Shown here: positions 57,978 through 64,000 of the stretch, one piece after another | How positions within the stretch are numbered: the stretch's first letter is position 1 | Layout of the letters: the number at the start of each line of letters is the position of its first letter | DNA from: Coptis chinensis | Lineage: Eukaryota; Streptophyta; Magnoliopsida; Ranunculales; Ranunculaceae | Reading direction: 5' to 3' | Length of the DNA stretch: 64,000 nucleotides | NCBI GenBank assembly: GCA_015680905.1 | Contig: CM027383.1 | Coordinates: 85,779,001-85,843,000, forward strand | Translations under genes and position numbers: made by a program | The notes under the pieces: model-generated | What the model was told of the DNA's origin: nothing | The model's database searches: none | What the model saw: the letters and a program-made list of their open reading frames with translations, nothing else

Positions 57978-59076
57978 GTAAATCAATATCAAAAAGCTTC
58001 TTGAGACCAGGCCTCTGAACTTTCACAACCATTATTTCTCCATTGTGTAAAATTGCACGATGTACCTAAGGGCCACAGTTTCAAACCACATAAGAAGAAG
58101 ACCACAACCTCATATGCATTCACAATGATAGATACAAAATCAATAATAGCAGGTTACTCTTAGAACTTTAGATCAATGAGATGCTTAAGTTTTCATTATC
58201 TGCTACTTATAATAGCATGGAAGTAAACTAAACAACAAGAACTGTTCTTCTCCATTATCTTAGACACATTTTTTGCAAATTTTTTGTGGAATAATAATTT
58301 CTCTTATTTGAACACGACATCTCAAGTAGCTTTGTTCTATTTTTGGATTATTCAATTTTTTCGCAATGCCATACTGAAATTATGATGGACTGTAAATTTA
58401 GTTGTAGATTGTATGCTTTTTAGCTACTACAATGTTTGACAAGCACATGTACCTGAAACCTTTATTGAAGTATAACACAACGACAAACACATTTTGGGCA
58501 TTCCAAATTCTTTCTTTTATGTTACTGGCGTTTGCATAATTGAAAGGGGAGGCAGCTTGCAAATATGATATGCTATCCTCTATAGAAAAAGAAAATTGTG
58601 TACAAGATCTTGTCTGTGAAACATATAAATGCATCCCTTACTTGAAAAATGGAGCAAATACGGCCAAGACTAGTCTGGCCGCTATTGGTTGATCTTCAAA
58701 CTTCTTAAACGGGACATCAACTGGTGTTCCCAATTCATTCTCTATAAAAGCTCGGGCTTTACGTGGAGAAAAGCGGGGACTCTATCCCGCAATATCGGAT
58801 GGAAACCACTTCAAATTACTTGAACAAAATCACGATAAGACATACCCGGTAATTTAAGTACTTAGTATCGTCACATCCAAAAAGGATAAGGATTTGCGGG
58901 ATGAGATATGATGAAGATGAATACCGCAACTTGGCAAGTTCATCCACAAACTCTCGAGGGAACAAGTCAGACTTTGTGGAAGATAGTTGCCCAAGTTTGA
59001 TGAAAGTTGGGCCAAGTTGCAATACATATTCCGTAGCCATGAAGCGGTTTTTCTCGACCGCCATAGTCTTTGCCAC
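57978..59076 (-). pseudogene. ABC1K (AarF/UbiB-type atypical kinase) fragment, three exons
   Basis: Plant ABC1K proteins are plastid or mitochondrial atypical kinases linked to prenyl-lipid metabolism and stress. Exon 59076-58925 encodes [20 protein letters not shown] and [10 protein letters not shown], including the diagnostic KxGQ motif. Exon at about 58785-58665 gives DRVPAF and, after a 1-base deletion, ARAFIENELGTPVDVPFKKF and EDQPIAA. Exon 58065-57978 gives VHRAILHNGEIMVVKVQRPG and LKKLFDIDL with the ATP-binding Lys. The middle exon lacks an AG acceptor, is frameshifted and has lost the AASLGQ motif. It resembles the chloroplast ABC1K7/8 subgroup by its [13 protein letters not shown] and LKKLFDIDL stretches. 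N-terminal and catalytic-loop exons are absent. Confidence 0.85.
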
Positions 59077-59281
59077 CTAATTTTTAGTATACATAGAGAG
59101 GGGTGTAACCCTTTAGAACATGACTCAAGTATATAATTAAGTAAACCTAGAGTCTCGTACAACAATGGCATTCCACATGCTTTGACAAAATCAGACCGCA
59201 TGATATATATTTGAATTGCTAATATATAGATATCTGTAGGTGAGAAACAACAAACATATACATCGATCACACTTATAAATT

Positions 59282-59998
59282 TTAATTACTACCAACTTGA
59301 CACATTTCATTTCCACCATCCCAAGTTCCCAAGTTAGTACTAGAATTGAACTGAATCCCAACATCCACACAAAAACTCTCATCAAATGGGGCCTTATTCT
59401 CAAAGCTCCGACCTCGAATCCGATCCAACCCATCACCTCCACATTCATACTCACCATCCCACGCTTGCTATCCTCACTAATAAGGTCAACTATTTTCTTT
59501 TCTACATCTTTGAACCCTGCCCAAAGAAGACTCTCGGTATTCTTCCCTTGTTCGAAGGTGAAACATCATTTCACAAAGAAACTCTCCTTTATAGAACAAG
59601 GACACTTCCATGACATCGTAGTAGATGTCCGCCTTCTTTTTAGGATTTTCTACTAAGAAGCCAATTTCGTTTGGAGATATAACTGATGTCGAAGCATTTA
59701 AAGGAATGTTTACCATGTCAACTTGGAATTCGGGAAGATGGGTCCGAAAAGCGAGCCGGTGATGAAAGATATAAGCGCTAAAGATGATCATCGCAGCAAT
59801 CGAGAAATGAGAAGAAGGCGGAGAAAGGTGTTGCTCTGCTGGGCTGTAGGAGGAAGGGCGGGATAAGGATTATGGTTGGGAGGCAGCGAGGGTAGGGGTA
59901 GCGGTATATGTATTAGACTCATAGTTAGGATGCCCGGAGGGTGTTGTTGGATAACCTATTACAGACTTGTTCTGATCATCTTCCCTCAATGAACTCAT
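59282..59998 (-). pseudogene. NHL (NDR1/HIN1-like, LEA_2 domain) pseudogene
   Basis: NHL proteins are membrane-anchored and linked to defence. From ATG at 59998: MSSLREDDQNKSVIGYPTTP, a proline-rich cytosolic head, a degraded membrane segment (MIIFSAYIFHHRLAFRTHLP), then EFQVDMVNIPLNASTSVISP, FLVENPKKKADIYYDVMEVS, LFYKGE, FEQGKNTESLLWAGFKDVEK, RGMVSMNVEVMG and DVGIQFNSSTNLGTWDGGNE, ending at TAA 59284-59282. This is the full LEA_2 domain in order. At least four frame changes are needed (near 59870, 59785, 59570 and 59380) and the membrane helix has two His replacing hydrophobic residues. NHL genes normally lack introns, consistent with the uninterrupted copy. Confidence 0.88.
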
Positions 59999-61656
<1,658 letters not shown>

Positions 61657-62109
61657 CTACCCAAACAATAAAATAATTAAACAAGTAGAAACACAAATCC
61701 AAAACAATAAAATCACGCAGACGGCATTGCAGACGACACTGCGAAAAAAAAAGTGGATCGGCTTCTCTTGAAGAGAAGAGTCTTCTCATCCTTAACCCTA
61801 AGTTCATGATGTAGAGTTCCATCTTATTTAACCCGGTAGATCAATAAAAACAAGTTTCTTTTGTCAAAAGCTCACTCCTTTTCAAGTTTTAAGAAAAGCT
61901 CACTATTTTCATTGCTAATGGAAATAGAAGAGGAAAGGTGAGAAAGTAGTCACCTTAAAAGCGGCGTGTGGAGACTTTCACACAAGATTTCAACGGTTAT
62001 GACCGTGGGCGCAGCTACGGCAGTGAGAGAGAAGGAGGAGACCTAGTGTAGCGGCGGTGAGGGAGAGGGAGAGGAGAGAGACTAAAGTTATCTTTTATAT
62101 TTCGACCGA
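61657..62109 (-). promoter_or_regulatory. Possible leader region for minus-strand transcription of the captured fragments
   Basis: Read on the minus strand this stretch starts with CT-rich sequence (TCTCTCCTCTCCCTCTCCC near 62080), like the pyrimidine-rich leaders of plant transcripts and like the leader at 49484. It precedes all four captured fragments in their reading direction. No TATA box is evident, so this is only a hypothesis. Confidence 0.25.
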
Positions 62110-62347
62110 AATAATAGAGCGCGATTTTTTTTGGTTTCACTCTTTTGCGAAATTTTCAAAATTTTGATTTGTAACACTTCTAAAACGATTTTTAAGCGTT
62201 GGAAATAAATTCATGAAATTCACCCAAATTAAAGCAACACTTAACAACATTACCAACGCTTATATAGCGTTGGTAATTTGCTAATGGTAAATAACTGTTG
62301 CAAAGCAAAAAAGGGCTGTGTTGCAAATATCCTATTATGGTATAGTG
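62110..62347 (-). mobile_element. CACTA right terminus B with subterminal repeats
   Basis: Ends CCTATTATGGTATAGTG at 62347; inverted, CACTATACCATAATAGG followed by ATATTTGCAACA. Subterminal motifs GTTGCAAA, GCGTTGGTAA, AACGCTTATATAGCGTT and TAACACTTCTAAAACG fill the preceding 200 bases. Same family as the left terminus at 49224. The flanking triplets (TGT before 49224, GCT after 62347) do not match. Confidence 0.78.
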
Positions 62348-62614
62348 GCTTCTGGAAAATAGTGGAGGAGATATGGTCGTAGGGTCGCGACTTCGAGTCT
62401 GGTCACCAACCTGTAGAAAAGAGTTGCAAGATCAGATAGGAAACCACGGTACGTACATATTGAAGGGTAAATAAAAAGGGGACTCACCACTAGGAAGGAA
62501 AGCCAGATGATTTCAGGAGGAAGATCCGCGGGTAGGAAGTTTCCTGAGACGTACACCAGATAATGATGCTATACTTTATCTGAAGAAGTGACACAGAGGA
62601 CAAAAGATTGTTTT

Positions 62615-63124
62615 CTAGGGTGGACGCAGAAGGAATGATATCCCACACTGACGTCCTTGGTGCTTTTTTTTAATGTAATAGTGAGCGGTCATGTCGCGAA
62701 CTGTTATCTTGGGTATCCCAGATTCGTTGTAGTAGTTCGCGGCATACATAACCCTCCAGAAGTTGCCAATACCTTGGCAATGGGGGATGTTAAAATGGTT
62801 GCATATCTCGACATCAAGGCGGGTGAGGGGTAAGGGGAGTCCGGCAACGATTTGCCCTACCGTGGCCACGGGACACCCCAGTTTGTAAGGGACCAAATGG
62901 GGAAAGTAAGTTAGGTCAGGCACATGTTCTAAGGTGACGTCAGCAGGAATACCATAGGCAGCCTTGACCGCCTCTAGATTCGGTCTACGGCTACGGGATG
63001 GAGGCGGCGGAAGGGCAAGGGGTTGCCCGGAAGTGGATGGAGCCTCGGTGGGATCAAAAGGAGGGGGAGAGGCAATATAGCGAGAAGGGGAGGAGGAAGA
63101 GGCGTCGGATCTGGAGGCCGACAT
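62615..63124 (-). CDS. Antisense ORF of the Tat-like element (plant 'putative gypsy type transposon' domain)
   Basis: 169 codons. A Ser/Pro-rich head (MSASRSDASSSSPSRYIASP) is followed by AAYGIPADVTLEHVPDLTYF, VGQIVAGLPLPLTRLDVEIC, NHFNIPHCQGIGNFWRVMYA and ANYYNESGIPKITVRDM. The GIP..V.L..P, GL.FPL...... and P..WR.. spacing matches the plant PF04195-type domain as I remember it. Tat-lineage elements are known to carry extra ORFs of this type between pol and the 3' LTR in antisense orientation, as here. The frame ends abruptly (GISFLLRPP), and further antisense frames at 62556-62335 may be its continuation after a break. Function unknown. Confidence 0.6.
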   Translation of the reverse strand: MSASRSDASSSSPSRYIASPPPFDPTEAPSTSGQPLALPPPPSRSRRPNLEAVKAAYGIPADVTLEHVPDLTYFPHLVPYKLGCPVATVGQIVAGLPLPLTRLDVEICNHFNIPHCQGIGNFWRVMYAANYYNESGIPKITVRDMTAHYYIKKKHQGRQCGISFLLRPP

Positions 63125-63654
63125 GTGTGGAAGATTTCACAGAGGAAGACGCACGGTCGCAACAGGACAAAGAGGGGAGAAAGAGAGAATCATACTTAAA
63201 AAGAGTAATACACAGTACAAAAGGAAAAAGGAAATAGAGAGAGAAGAAGACCAACCTGGGGAAAGGAGAGAGTGGCTGTTACAGGAGCTTTAGCAAAAGG
63301 AAAACGCAGGGGATGAACGCGCGCTGGACCGGAGAAACCAAAAAGGGAAGGAGAGTGAGTGGTGGCGAAGATAAATTTAGAAGAGAGTAGAAGGCAAAAT
63401 GAGAGAGAAGGACGATTCGAGCGGGCTTTTATAAGAGGAAAGGGCAAAACCATAACTTGAGAGGAGCTGAAATCGAGGAGACACCAAAAAGGACCAGCCA
63501 GGGGATGACGCGTGGAGACTCAGAAATCGAAGGGACGCAGGTGGTAAGCGCATGGGGAGCGCGTGAATCCAGCGATGCAAGGGAGGTGGAAGGCCACGGC
63601 AGAAAGATAGAATGAGCGGACTCGACCCCCGTCCTTGAGGAGGATCCGCGGTTC

Positions 63655-63664
63655 GAGAGGGGCA
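63655..63664 (+). other. Polypurine tract of the Tat-like element
   Basis: GAGAGGGGCA lies two bases before the LTR start TGTGGTGGTAGG. Confidence 0.65.
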
Positions 63665-63666
63665 TC

Positions 63667-64000
63667 TGTGGTGGTAGGATAAGGGACCATGGACATCAAC
63701 GGGTGGATGCACCCAGGTCAACTTATGACACTTAGCCGCGGTGCACAAGATCGGAGCAAAGGCACGTGGTCACAGTACGGAAACCCTACACGTGGAAAGA
63801 AGAAGGCTGCGAGATGGAGGGCCAAGATGGATAGAGGGAAGGATATAAAGGAAAAGAGGGAGAGAGAAATAAGGCGCAGATTCATTGAAGCAGGAGGAGA
63901 GGACCTAGAAGAAAAAGGGGAGCGACCAAAAGAGAGAAGGGGGAGTGAATAGGGCTGAGAGTTGAAATAGTGTAGGAGAAGTAGTGAACAGTGCTTGTAG
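63667..64000 (+). repeat. 3' LTR (start only) of the Tat-like element
   Basis: Starts TGTGGTGGTAGGATAAGG and runs past the window end. Contains a TATA box (TATAAAG, 63844-63850) and purine-rich downstream sequence, as in the LTRs of element 1. The matching 5' LTR is not in the window. Confidence 0.6.

Larger units (their letters stand above)
62348..64000 (+). mobile_element. 3' part of a Tat-like Ty3-gypsy element, cut at the window end
   Basis: Contains an antisense ORF, a polypurine tract (GAGAGGGGCA, 63655-63664) and a TG-starting 3' LTR at 63667. The PPT context (CCGCGGTTCGAGAGGGGCAT) closely resembles that of element 1 (CGCGCACTCGAGAGGGGGCA). The left boundary is where the CACTA terminus begins; the rest of the element is not seen upstream. 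Confidence 0.65.

Overview
The window looks like nuclear DNA from a flowering plant, probably a eudicot. The evidence is spliced gene remnants of plant families (SCPL serine carboxypeptidase, NHL/LEA_2, ABC1K, cytosolic GAPDH, Rab1/RabD), plant-type Ty1-copia and Ty3-gypsy retrotransposons, CACTA ends and hAT MITEs. I see no bacterial operon, CRISPR array, rRNA gene or ordinary host tRNA gene. I found no intact protein-coding gene; every recognisable host gene is broken or a fragment.

Layout. 0-0.67 kb: end of a CACTA transposon. 3.3-3.5 kb: one exon of a SEC14-like gene. 5.8-5.9 kb: a MITE. 6.1-6.4 kb: GC-rich tandem repeats. 6.58-10.59 kb: a rearranged Ty1-copia element (minus, target duplication GCAAC). 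10.99-21.63 kb: a 14-exon SCPL pseudogene (minus). Its second intron holds a Ty1-copia element (13.97-18.91 kb), a long-TIR element and a MITE. 22.0-22.7 kb: a repeat that recurs inverted at 55.25-55.9 kb. 22.73 kb: a CACTA-like left end. 23.1-24.4 kb: a hAT-type non-autonomous element.

24.96-44.33 kb is a three-level nest of LTR retrotransposons, each level with a perfect 5-bp target duplication. Element 1 (plus, GAAGC) has no coding capacity and is built of tandem repeats. Element 2 (minus, GTATG) is Athila-like with a broken gag and sits inside element 1. Element 3 (minus, ATGAT) sits inside element 2 and carries a whole tRNA-Asp sequence ending in CCA at its primer binding site. A hAT MITE sits in one LTR of element 2, and the sister LTR keeps the empty site. 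A solo LTR related to element 3 lies at 46.9-48.4 kb.

48.7-62.35 kb is a CACTA-rich compartment with two left ends (48742 and 49224), two right ends (55025 and 62347) and a duplicated 5' leader. Between 56.5 and 61.7 kb lie intron-containing fragments of four unrelated host genes (Rab1, ABC1K, NHL/LEA_2, GAPC), all on the minus strand, as expected for gene capture by a Pack-CACTA element. 62.35-64.0 kb is the 3' part of a Tat-like Ty3-gypsy element with an antisense ORF, a polypurine tract and the start of its 3' LTR.

Coordinates come from reading by eye. Target duplications, PBS, PPT and the listed splice sites were read base by base; boundaries of diverged repeats are approximate.
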